60,042 nucleotides of DNA from Hyphomicrobiales bacterium (lineage in GTDB: Bacteria; Pseudomonadota; Alphaproteobacteria; Rhizobiales; Beijerinckiaceae), in NCBI GenBank assembly GCA_026400535.1, contig JAPLOU010000081.1, positions 1 to 60,042 of the forward strand, in the 5' to 3' direction. Of this stretch, positions 1-7,301 are shown piece by piece (positions within the stretch are counted from its first letter, which is position 1; each line of letters starts with the position of its first letter). The position numbers and the translations under genes are program-made. The notes beneath the pieces were generated by a model that was given only the letters and a program-made list of their open reading frames with translations, had not been told where the DNA came from and did not search any database.

Positions 1-438
1 ATTCAGGCGAGCTGGCTCGAGGTCGATGTCGAGACCGGATTGGTCACGCTTCTGGAACACTGGGTGGTCGAGGATTGCGGGCGGGTGATCAACCCGATGC
101 TCGTCGACGAGCAGGTGCGCGGCGGCGTCGTGCAAGGCATCGGTGGGGCGCTTTACGAGCAGTGCATCTATGATGACACCGGCCAATTGCTGACCACAAC
201 AATGGCTGACTACATGGTGCCGATGGCGGCAGAGATGCCGGATATCCATGTCGACCATGTCGAGACGCCCACCAAGGAATCACTGCTTGGTGCCAAGGGT
301 GCGGGCGAAGCCGGCACGGCTGGCGCGCCCGCAGCGGTGATGAACGCGATCAATGATGCCTTGAGCCCCTTCAAGGCGAAAGTGTTCGCGCAACCCTTCA
401 CACCAGATCGCATCTTGCGCGCACTCAAGCGATACTGA
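1..438 (+). CDS. Molybdopterin-binding subunit of a xanthine dehydrogenase/aldehyde oxidase-family enzyme (3' end only)
   Basis: The frame is open from the first base, so only the last 145 residues are visible. They match the end of the large Mo-binding subunit of XDH/CoxL-type hydroxylases: EDCGRVINP near the left edge, then VQGIGGALYEQ, then GAKGAGEAGTAGAPAAV, which carries the family's catalytic glutamate (GEAG). Such enzymes hydroxylate heterocycles or aldehydes, or oxidise CO, using a Mo-cytosine-dinucleotide cofactor with FeS and FAD partner subunits. The substrate cannot be told from this fragment. A TRAP transporter starts 57 bp downstream on the same strand and may import the substrate; that link is inference. 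Confidence 0.88.
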   Translation: MQASWLEVDVETGLVTLLEHWVVEDCGRVINPMLVDEQVRGGVVQGIGGALYEQCIYDDTGQLLTTTMADYMVPMAAEMPDIHVDHVETPTKESLLGAKGAGEAGTAGAPAAVMNAINDALSPFKAKVFAQPFTPDRILRALKRY

Positions 439-495
439 ACACTGCCGTCAAACAACGGGACCGTGCAAAACGGCCCATTTCCCGGAGGAAACCAC

Positions 496-1572
496 ATGAC
501 CAGACTGACACGCCGTACCGTGATGGCCGGAGCCGCTGGTGCCGCCGCGATTCCGCTTTTCAATATCCGCGCCAGCGCGCAGGCGGCGTTGACCATCCAG
601 ATCGGCGCGAGCCACCCCGTGCAGAACATGTGGGTCTCGATGATGAAGGAGGTGCTGCAGCCAGAGGTCGACAAGTTCCTGCGCGACAATGGCAACACCC
701 ACAAGGTGACCTGGCGCGAGGCCTATGGTGGCACGCTCTACAAGTTCCAGGACACGATGGAGGCGGTGCGCGACAATCTGGTCGATATCGGCTTTGTCGG
801 CACGCTCTGGGAGGGCTCGACCATGCCGCTCCAGAACCTGACCTATTTCACGCCCTTCTCGGGCGGCGATCACGGCATGGTCGCCAACGCCTTCGAGCGG
901 ATGAACGAGACCGTGCCTGCGCTGGTTGATAGCTGGGCCAAGCTCAACATGATTTCGGTTGGCTCGTTCGTCACCGACACGTACCACCTGTGGACCAAGT
1001 TCCCGGTGAACTCGCTGGATGACCTCAGGAACAAGAAGCTGAGCGCGCCCGGCACCTCGGCCAACTGGCTCAATGGCACGGGCGCAACCCCGGTCGATGG
1101 CGCGCTCACCACCTACTACACCGACATCCAGACTGGCGTATCGGATGGTGCGGTGTCGTTCTTCGTCGGCATCCTGCCCACACGCGTCTTTGAGGTGGCG
1201 AAATACATCACCAAGGTCGATCTCGGCGCCATGTATGTCGGCGGTATCGGCGTCAACCGCGACCGGATGCTGAAATTCCCGCAGGTGGTCCAGAACGCGA
1301 TCCGGGCTGGGGGCAAGGCGGCCACCGCTGCGCACATCATCAACGTGTCAAGCCGCATTGCATCGTCCGAAGCCGAAATGGTTTCAAAAGGTGCCATCGT
1401 CTCGACGCTCCCCGCCGCCGACCGCGAGCGCTGGATCAAGGGCCTGCCCAACATCGCAAAGACCTGGGTCGACACCTCCGGCCCTGCCGCGCGCGACATG
1501 ATGAAATCTTATTTCGCCACGCTGCGCGGAACCGGCTTCTCGCCACCACGTGCATGGGATCAGGAAGCCTGA
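496..1572 (+). CDS. dctP: TRAP transporter substrate-binding protein, DctP family
   Basis: Periplasmic binding protein of 358 residues. The N-terminus has a twin-arginine signal (LTRRTVMAG, then a hydrophobic run ending near ASAQA), so export is probably by Tat. The body has the DctP fold signatures: GGTLYKFQDTMEAVRDN, the SLDDLRNKKL loop, then YYTDIQTGVSDGAV. The start at 496 is preceded by a strong GGAGG at 484-488; the frame is also open from 463. At the place where most DctP proteins have the carboxylate-binding arginine (usually K-[IL]-R-x-P), this protein reads KLSAP, so the ligand may not be a simple carboxylate. The membrane subunits follow after an 89-bp gap holding an inverted repeat. 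Confidence 0.9.
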   Translation: MTRLTRRTVMAGAAGAAAIPLFNIRASAQAALTIQIGASHPVQNMWVSMMKEVLQPEVDKFLRDNGNTHKVTWREAYGGTLYKFQDTMEAVRDNLVDIGFVGTLWEGSTMPLQNLTYFTPFSGGDHGMVANAFERMNETVPALVDSWAKLNMISVGSFVTDTYHLWTKFPVNSLDDLRNKKLSAPGTSANWLNGTGATPVDGALTTYYTDIQTGVSDGAVSFFVGILPTRVFEVAKYITKVDLGAMYVGGIGVNRDRMLKFPQVVQNAIRAGGKAATAAHIINVSSRIASSEAEMVSKGAIVSTLPAADRERWIKGLPNIAKTWVDTSGPAARDMMKSYFATLRGTGFSPPRAWDQEA

Positions 1573-1629
1573 GCCTGTCGAAGCAGGAGTTGCACAGGCC
1601 CGTCGACGGGATATCATCCTTCGGCAGGC
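1573..1629. repeat. Inverted repeat between TRAP binding-protein and membrane genes
   Basis: GCCTGTCGAAG at 1573-1583 and CTTCGGCAGGC at 1619-1629 are complementary at 10 of 11 positions. The loop contains a second, perfect palindrome, CCCGTCGACGGG at 1599-1610. The outer arm resembles the TCGAAG/CTTCGA repeat common between genes in alphaproteobacteria. In RNA it would form a stem-loop just after the binding-protein stop codon, which could stabilise the upstream message or reduce read-through into dctQM. Confidence 0.6.
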
Positions 1630-1661
1630 CCGCGTGACCATAACGTCTCGAAAGCTGGCCG

Positions 1662-2228
1662 ATGTCTGACAATTCCGATCTTGCCGCCATCGAGGCGGGT
1701 GGCCCGAAAGAACCGCTCGACCTTCTTGGCGGTTTCGCCAGCATCGTCGCGGCTATCGGCACCACGTGGACCTTCGCCCTGATGTTCCTGATCGTGGCGG
1801 ACGTGATCGGACGCAGCTTCCTGAATATGCCGATCACCGGGGTTGCGGAGATCGCGGCGCACTCCATTGTCGCGATCGTCTTCCTGCAACTGGCATCCGC
1901 CGTTCATGACAAGCGCATGACGCGGGCAGATTTCCTGATCGAGATCATCCTGAAACGCAACCCGACGGTCGGGCGGGCCATTGAAGTCTTCTTCCTCGCC
2001 GTGGGCTGCCTGGTCATGGTGGTCATTGCCTACGCGACGTGGAAGCCGATGATGGTCGCTTATGCGGGCAGCGAGTTCTTCGGGGTGCAGGGCATCTTCA
2101 CCATCAGGACATGGCCGTTGCGTGCGGTCATTCTGGCCGGGTCGCTGCTGACCGCGCTGGTGTTTGCCGTGCAGGCGGTGAAGGAGGCGGCCCTGGTCGG
2201 TAAACCGGCCCATGGGGGAGCGCGCTGA
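1662..2228 (+). CDS. dctQ: TRAP transporter small permease, DctQ family
   Basis: A 188-residue inner-membrane protein with four predicted helices: about 25-45 (FASIVAAIGTTWTFALMFLIV), 62-80, 105-125 (VFFLAVGCLVMVVIAYATW) and 148-170. This is the DctQ/YiaM size and topology. The motif FLNMPITGVAEIAAHSIVAIVF is typical of DctQ. Its stop overlaps the next start (TGATG), so dctQ and dctM are probably translationally coupled and form the permease pair that works with the upstream binding protein. Confidence 0.9.
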   Translation: MSDNSDLAAIEAGGPKEPLDLLGGFASIVAAIGTTWTFALMFLIVADVIGRSFLNMPITGVAEIAAHSIVAIVFLQLASAVHDKRMTRADFLIEIILKRNPTVGRAIEVFFLAVGCLVMVVIAYATWKPMMVAYAGSEFFGVQGIFTIRTWPLRAVILAGSLLTALVFAVQAVKEAALVGKPAHGGAR

Positions 2229-3553
2229 TGGAACCGATAACCATCGGGTTTGTGCTGATCGGCGTGATGATCGTGCTGATCGTGCTCGGTATGCATATCG
2301 GCCTCGTGCTGTTTTCGCTGGGCGCCATCGGCATCTGGCTGATCCGCGACAACATGGAACTGGCCTTCCGGATGACGGCAATCACCGCCTATTCCGGCAT
2401 CCAGGACTACCTCTTCGCGACCATCCCGCTGTTCGTGCTGATGGGCCTTCTCGTGTCGGTGTCGAATGTTGGCAAGGACACGTTCGATGTGGCGCAGGAG
2501 CTGTTGAAACGCGTGCGTGGTGGCCTCGGCATGGCGACGGTCGCGGCCAATGCGGTCTTCGCGGCCGTCACCGGCGTATCGATTGCCTCCGCCGCCGTGT
2601 TCACCAAGGTGGCCGTGCCTGAAATGCTGCGCCATGGCTACACCATGCGCTTTGCCACCGGCACTGTGGCGGGCTCGTCGATCCTCGGCATGCTGATCCC
2701 GCCATCGCTGCTGATGATCATCTATGGCGTTCTGGCAGAGGTCTCGATCGGCAAGATGTTCCTTGCCGGTGTCATTCCAGGCATTCTCATTGCCATCGGC
2801 TTTGCCGGGCTGATTTTTGTCATGGCGGTTTTTTTCCCGCATCAGGTGATGAGGGATCCATCGCGCAGCGCGGCTGTGGCCGATGCCGGGCCGGCGATGA
2901 GCCGGGGCGAGATGATGGGCAAGTCAGTGCCGATACTGGCGCTGGTCGCGCTCATTCTTGGCGGGCTCTACACCGGCTATTTCACGCCGACTGAGGCTGG
3001 AGCTGTCGGCGCATTTGGAGCGCTCATGATTGCCATCGTCAGGCGCAGGCTCGACTGGCCCAAGCTCTGGCGCATCCTGACCGAGACAGGCCATGTCTCG
3101 GTTTCGATCCTGTTTCTTCTGATTGCCGCCGGGCTCTACTCCCGCATGCTGTCGCTCGCCGGTCTGCCAAATGCCATTGGGGACATGGTGACGACACTGG
3201 GCCTGGGGGCTTACGGCTTCCTGCTTGTTTATGTCGTCATCATCCTTTTGCTCGGCATGCTGCTCGATTCCTCCTCGATCCTTCTGATCATGGTGCCCAT
3301 TGCCGCCCCCATTGCCACGGGCTTTGGCTTCGATCTGATCCATTTCGGCATCATCACCATCATCGCCGTGGAGGCAGGACTCTTGACGCCGCCGTTCGGG
3401 ATCTCGGTGTTCACAGTCAAAGCGACGCTGGCCGACAAGTTTGTCGGCATCGAGGAAATCTTCGCAGGCGCGCTGCCCTTCGTCGGCGTCATGCTGGTGG
3501 CGCTCCTGATGATCGCCGCTGTGCCATGGCTGGCAACGGCACTGGTCAACTGA
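2228..3553 (+). CDS. dctM: TRAP transporter large permease, DctM family
   Basis: A 441-residue polytopic protein with about 12 hydrophobic segments, the usual DctM length. Recognisable stretches are the N-terminal GFVLIGVMIVLIVLGMHIGL, the IPPSLLMIIYG loop, FTPTEAGAVGAFGA and GMLLDSSSILLIMVPI, all conserved in the Na+-driven DctM/SiaM transport subunit. It is the last gene of the dctPQM operon; a 220-bp gap follows with no recognisable gene, then an opposing gene. Confidence 0.93.
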   Translation: MEPITIGFVLIGVMIVLIVLGMHIGLVLFSLGAIGIWLIRDNMELAFRMTAITAYSGIQDYLFATIPLFVLMGLLVSVSNVGKDTFDVAQELLKRVRGGLGMATVAANAVFAAVTGVSIASAAVFTKVAVPEMLRHGYTMRFATGTVAGSSILGMLIPPSLLMIIYGVLAEVSIGKMFLAGVIPGILIAIGFAGLIFVMAVFFPHQVMRDPSRSAAVADAGPAMSRGEMMGKSVPILALVALILGGLYTGYFTPTEAGAVGAFGALMIAIVRRRLDWPKLWRILTETGHVSVSILFLLIAAGLYSRMLSLAGLPNAIGDMVTTLGLGAYGFLLVYVVIILLLGMLLDSSSILLIMVPIAAPIATGFGFDLIHFGIITIIAVEAGLLTPPFGISVFTVKATLADKFVGIEEIFAGALPFVGVMLVALLMIAAVPWLATALVN

Positions 3554-3773
3554 GGGGCGTTGTCAGCTTGTTCACGAGCGAGGACGTTTGACCTCTTTTT
3601 GCTTCCAATGCTGACCTCAGTGGTGGACTGGAATGCTTTGCGTTTGACAAGCTCGTATCAGACCGGCGCAGGGGTCATGGCCCGACGCCGATCTGGGGTC
3701 AATTGGCGCGCCGCTTCGCAATGGGCCATTGTGCCCTCTGTTCACGCAGCCGGGCGGGACAGGCCGCGCCTGA

Positions 3774-4547
3774 TCACACGACGAGCAGGACAGCGACGCC
3801 AGGCAGCATCCCCAGAAGCCCTGGCATGCCTATGATGACCGCGGTCCAGAACATGGTTCCGGTTGCATACGCGCCGAAACCACTGCAGGGCCGGGTCTCG
3901 CCCAGCCAGTCTCTGCATGGCCCCGAATAGGCTACAAGCGACATCAGGACGACGACAACAAAGGCGGCGATGAAGGGGCCGATCAACGCCAGCGCAGGAT
4001 AGAGCCATGCCGCCAGTCCTGAGGCTTGCCGCGAGAGCGCGCGCCAGACGGCAATGGGCGGCGTCAAGACGAGCAGCCCCGATATCACGAAGAACAGCAG
4101 CAGGATGACCGTGTTCCCGATGTCCATGCCCTCCTGGGCGACAGCGATCCCACGCTGCCGGAAGGCGTCCTTCAGCGGCTCCGCGGAGCCGAAGCAGTCG
4201 CCTGGCCGTCGATAGGGAGGCGCATGATCGACATCGAGCCCGATGCTGGACTGGCCGTCCATCGACGCCGTCACCCGGACATGGCGGATCGTCCCGACAT
4301 CGATGACGTCGCGCCACCGGTCCTTGAAAAGCGTCAGCGTGTCACCTTCAAGACGCAGGCCGCTACGGCTGTTCTGCACGACGATCGCCAACGCCATGAG
4401 GGCGGACAGCGTCGTTATCGCGGTGAAGGACCGGGGCGCGCCATAGGCGAAGCCAAGCGCGGCCATGCCAAAGCCAAGCACGACCGCGATTCCGACAATC
4501 GGGCGTCGCCCCTGCTGCTCAAACCGATCGTCCACCTTGCCCTCCAA
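3774..4547 (-). CDS. Hypothetical polytopic membrane protein with a cytosolic beta-rich segment
   Basis: A 257-residue protein whose family I do not recognise. Two helices lie near residues 17-36 and 42-58, then a soluble stretch (about 62-135) with alternating hydrophobic residues reminiscent of bacterial PH-like domains (LEGDTLTLFKDRWRDVIDVGTIRHVRV), then three more helices near 145-170, 185-215 and 235-257. It stands alone on the minus strand, convergent with dctM and divergent from the oxidoreductase-marR operon, with no functional hint from its neighbours. Confidence 0.6.
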   Translation of the reverse strand: MEGKVDDRFEQQGRRPIVGIAVVLGFGMAALGFAYGAPRSFTAITTLSALMALAIVVQNSRSGLRLEGDTLTLFKDRWRDVIDVGTIRHVRVTASMDGQSSIGLDVDHAPPYRRPGDCFGSAEPLKDAFRQRGIAVAQEGMDIGNTVILLLFFVISGLLVLTPPIAVWRALSRQASGLAAWLYPALALIGPFIAAFVVVVLMSLVAYSGPCRDWLGETRPCSGFGAYATGTMFWTAVIIGMPGLLGMLPGVAVLLVV

Positions 4548-4906
4548 CGGCCTTGATCCGATCGACTGAGATCAAGCCGCACGATCCGGCGCCGCCACAT
4601 CCAAGGGTTCCGCATCATTGCTTTTGTTCAGTGACTGTGAACGCGACAATCCATTGCAATCCTTGATCTATCCTTTCCAGCATCCGAATTGAGATGAGGT
4701 CGGCTCCCGTGTGGCGTGCTTGCCGTGATGACCCATGCGGCCCGCCAACCCGGCCGGTCTTGACCGCGAGATTTCGGAGCGCAGACGCCCTCGATAGGCG
4801 TTCCGTTTGGCCATGACTTGGCGAGCCCCGCCCGCCAGGTTGAGGCTCCGCCTTGCGCCGGGTTCTGCCACTTGACGCACCGCGGAAACACACGCTTGCG
4901 TCGAAT
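4548..4906. other. Intergenic region, no supported gene
   Basis: About 360 bp between the divergent membrane-protein and oxidoreductase genes. A 92-codon minus-strand frame spans 4615-4893, but it has no recognisable motif, is arginine/serine-rich and has no good ribosome site. I treat the region as the promoters of the two flanking genes. Confidence 0.5.
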
Positions 4907-4932
4907 ATTTTAGTTTGATATCAAACTAAAAT
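4907..4932. promoter_or_regulatory. Perfect 26-bp palindrome, probable MarR operator
   Basis: ATTTTAGTTTGAT at 4907-4919 is followed directly by its exact reverse complement at 4920-4932. It lies about 30 bp upstream of the oxidoreductase start, in an AT-rich island inside GC-rich DNA. MarR dimers bind palindromes of this kind and usually repress their own operon, and a marR gene is the second gene here. Autoregulation is therefore the simplest reading. Confidence 0.8.
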
Positions 4933-4962
4933 CAGTTCTCTGTCAGATGAAAGGAAATGGAC

Positions 4963-6114
4963 ATGGTCCATCGTCGCACGATCATCCTCGGTATTGGTGG
5001 GGCTCTCACGCTGGTCGGTGCGGGTACAGCATGGCGGGTCATGAATACGCCGCGGACGGCCTATGCGCCCTGGCAGATGACCCCGGGAACGGATCTCGAT
5101 CCCCGGCTCGACGCATTCCGTCATGCCATCCTGGCACCCAACCCGCACAACATGCAGCCTTGGCTGATCAGGCTCATCGGCACTGACCAAGCCGAACTCA
5201 CCTGCGATCTGACGCGGCGCCTGCCACAGACTGACCCCTTTGACCGTCAGATCGTGATCGGGTTCGGCTGCTTCATCGAACTTGCGGCCATCGCCGCGTC
5301 GCGGCGGGGCATGCGCATGGAGGTCGAGGCCTTCCCGGACGGAACAGGCGAGCCTCGCCTCGATGCCCGTCCGGTCGCGCGATTGCGTTTTGTTGCGCAA
5401 CCGGGCCTGGTCGCCGATCCGCTTGCGGCGCTGATCCGCGATCGGCGTTCGGCCAAGGTGCCATTCGATCTGGCGCGACCGGTTCCGGCCGAAAGTCTGG
5501 TCACCTTGGGTGGAGCGGCGTCCGATCTCATCCGCCTCGACTCCACGCGCAATGAGACCGAAGTCCGGGCCCTGCGTGCGCTTGCCACGGCTGCGTTCGA
5601 GCGGGAAGCGCGAACGCCGCGGACACTGGGCGAGAGTATCGATGTGCTGCGCGTGGGCTCGCGGGACATCGACGCCAATCCCGATGGTATTGCCCTGACC
5701 GGGCCGCTTTTTGAGGCGCTGAGCCTGCTGGGAGCAGACAGGGTCCGCGAGGGCGCCCGCGATCCGCAGGCGAGCAGCACAAACAACCAGATCGAGAAAT
5801 ATCGGCAGCTGTTCGCGGCAACGCCCAGTTTCGTCTGGCTGACAGGGCGTGGCAACAGCCGGAGCCACCAATTGGCGACGGGTCGCAGTTATGCCCGGCT
5901 CAATCTCCTGGCGACGCAACGTGGTCTTGGCCTTCACCCGGTCAGCCAGGCCCTGCAGGAATATCCTGAGATGGCTTCATTGTTCGCCGAGGCACGACGG
6001 CTCTGCCGGGTGGAAGCGGACGAGACCCTTCAAATGCTCGCACGCCTTGGCTATGCTACCAGCGTGGCGCCGGCCCCGCGTTGGCCCCTGGAGGCCAAAC
6101 TGATCCGCGCATGA
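4963..6114 (+). CDS. Acg-like FMN-dependent nitroreductase-family protein with Tat-type signal
   Basis: The protein has 383 residues. The N-terminus (HRRTIILGIGGALTLVGAGTAW) looks like a twin-arginine signal or membrane anchor. The body has the 'Acg' nitroreductase-like signature: RHAILAPNPHNMQPW near the start (FMN phosphate-binding SxxNxQPW-like), FGCFIELAAIAASRRGM in the middle, and a C-terminal LNLLATQRGLGLHPVSQALQEYPEM with the nitroreductase helper helix. It probably binds FMN; the substrate is unknown. The start at 4963 is preferred over 4957 because AAAGGA at 4950-4955 is then correctly spaced. The stop overlaps the marR start (ATGA). Confidence 0.75.
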   Translation: MVHRRTIILGIGGALTLVGAGTAWRVMNTPRTAYAPWQMTPGTDLDPRLDAFRHAILAPNPHNMQPWLIRLIGTDQAELTCDLTRRLPQTDPFDRQIVIGFGCFIELAAIAASRRGMRMEVEAFPDGTGEPRLDARPVARLRFVAQPGLVADPLAALIRDRRSAKVPFDLARPVPAESLVTLGGAASDLIRLDSTRNETEVRALRALATAAFEREARTPRTLGESIDVLRVGSRDIDANPDGIALTGPLFEALSLLGADRVREGARDPQASSTNNQIEKYRQLFAATPSFVWLTGRGNSRSHQLATGRSYARLNLLATQRGLGLHPVSQALQEYPEMASLFAEARRLCRVEADETLQMLARLGYATSVAPAPRWPLEAKLIRA

Positions 6115-6548
6115 AATCATCAAACATCTTCAGCTTCTTCAACGAAATTGGCATCATCGCGCAATTGTCCCAGACGCAATTCGAGCGTCTGATGCCGTCG
6201 GGCATGACGATCGCGCAGTTTACGGTGCTCAATCATTGCGTGCGCGTCGGCGACGGGAAATCCCCGGCCCAGCTCGCGCGTGCCTTCCAGGTGACGAAAG
6301 GAACGATGACCAGCACCCTCCACCGACTGGAGCAGAAGGGTCTTGTGGCAATTCAAGCTGATCCGGAGGACGGCCGCTCGAAGATCGTGCGGATCACCGA
6401 ATCAGGACGCGCCATGCGAGAGTCCTGCATGGCAGCCACCCAGCCCTGGGCCGAGCGCATCGGGGCGCTGCCCGAAGCGGCGGATATGGCCGCGCTGCTT
6501 CCCCGGCTTGCCGCGTTGCGCGCCGCTCTCGACGCGGATCGCACTTGA
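6111..6548 (+). CDS. MarR-family transcriptional regulator
   Basis: The protein has 145 residues. The winged helix is clear: FTVLNHCVRVGDGKSPAQLARAFQVTKGTMTSTLHRLEQKGLVAIQADPEDGRSKIVRITESG, with the recognition helix at VTKGTMTSTLHRLEQ and the wing at DPEDGRSK. The ATG at 6111 overlaps the upstream stop, so it is co-transcribed and coupled with the oxidoreductase. The 26-bp palindrome upstream of the operon is its most likely binding site. The inducing ligand is unknown, perhaps an electrophile or nitroaromatic processed by the oxidoreductase. Confidence 0.9.
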   Translation: MKSSNIFSFFNEIGIIAQLSQTQFERLMPSGMTIAQFTVLNHCVRVGDGKSPAQLARAFQVTKGTMTSTLHRLEQKGLVAIQADPEDGRSKIVRITESGRAMRESCMAATQPWAERIGALPEAADMAALLPRLAALRAALDADRT

Positions 6549-6855
6549 TCTTGGTTCATGGGATAAAGAGGCTGCGTTCGGGCTTGGCCAAGCTTTGCAA
6601 ACGCCGCACCGCGCCGGTCAGCCTTCCTGCACCAACGCCTCTGTGCAGCTTGTCCGGCTGTGATCCGTTTCCCGAGGTCGGCGCAAAAAGGAATGCAGGC
6701 GAACTGGTCTGGCTGCACCAGGGCCCAGGCCACGCCTTGCGGGCGTGGATCGGTGTTTCCGGTGACACTGAGTTCAGCCTCAGTCGCGATGTCGTCCAAT
6801 GGCGGGTCATGCGACTGCATGACCACGCGCGGCTCCTCCACCAGCTGACGCCCTT
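6549..6855. other. Non-coding stretch next to IS110 remnant
   Basis: About 300 bp after marR. Frames are open on both strands, but none shows a family signature or a good start. It probably contains DNA brought in or scrambled with the adjacent IS110 remnant; no inverted repeats mark an intact element. Confidence 0.4.
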
Positions 6856-7140
6856 TCATGTGTCAAACCGCGATGCGTTGATCTGCCGTTGGCGCTGCAG
6901 GATCAGCGTGAACGCCTCAGGGGCGAGGTAGCGCTTCAGGGCGCGGATGGCGTCGAGCTTGGAGTGTCACCCGGTGATGCGACAGGCGACGAACGGCTTG
7001 GTCCTCTGGTCGGTGTGCAACCGCCCGATGGCGATGATGTGCAAGGCGCTGCTGGCAGCGCGGTCGCCGCCGCGGTTGAGGCGGTGACGGATCGTCGTGC
7101 CGGAGGATGCCGGAACAAGGCTCACGCCGCACAGCGCCGC
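6856..7140 (-). pseudogene. IS110-family transposase, C-terminal remnant
   Basis: Read on the minus strand, AALCGVSLVPASSGTTIRH is followed by RLNRGGDRAASSALHIIAIGRL, the IS116/IS110/IS902 C-terminal domain (usually LCGVNPLPASSGK, then RHRLNRGGNR). An in-frame TGA interrupts it after VACRITG; the frame continues as HSKLDAIRALKRYLAPEAF, which corresponds to the usual KSKxEaIRCLKRYIAREIY, and ends at 6856. The N-terminal RuvC-like catalytic half is absent. The copy is dead and sits exactly where the formate dehydrogenase accessory genes would be expected. Confidence 0.8.
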
Positions 7141-7301
7141 GCCATGGGCCAGGTGATGCTTGCCAATCTGAACGCCCGTTTGATGGGCAAGCCTCTGCTG
7201 ACCCCGGTGATCTGATCGCAAGCGATGGTCTCAGGGACCTTCGATGGGAAGGTTACTTGTGATGGGAGACGCTGAAGAGGGTATGATGCCGCCATGGGGT
7301 G

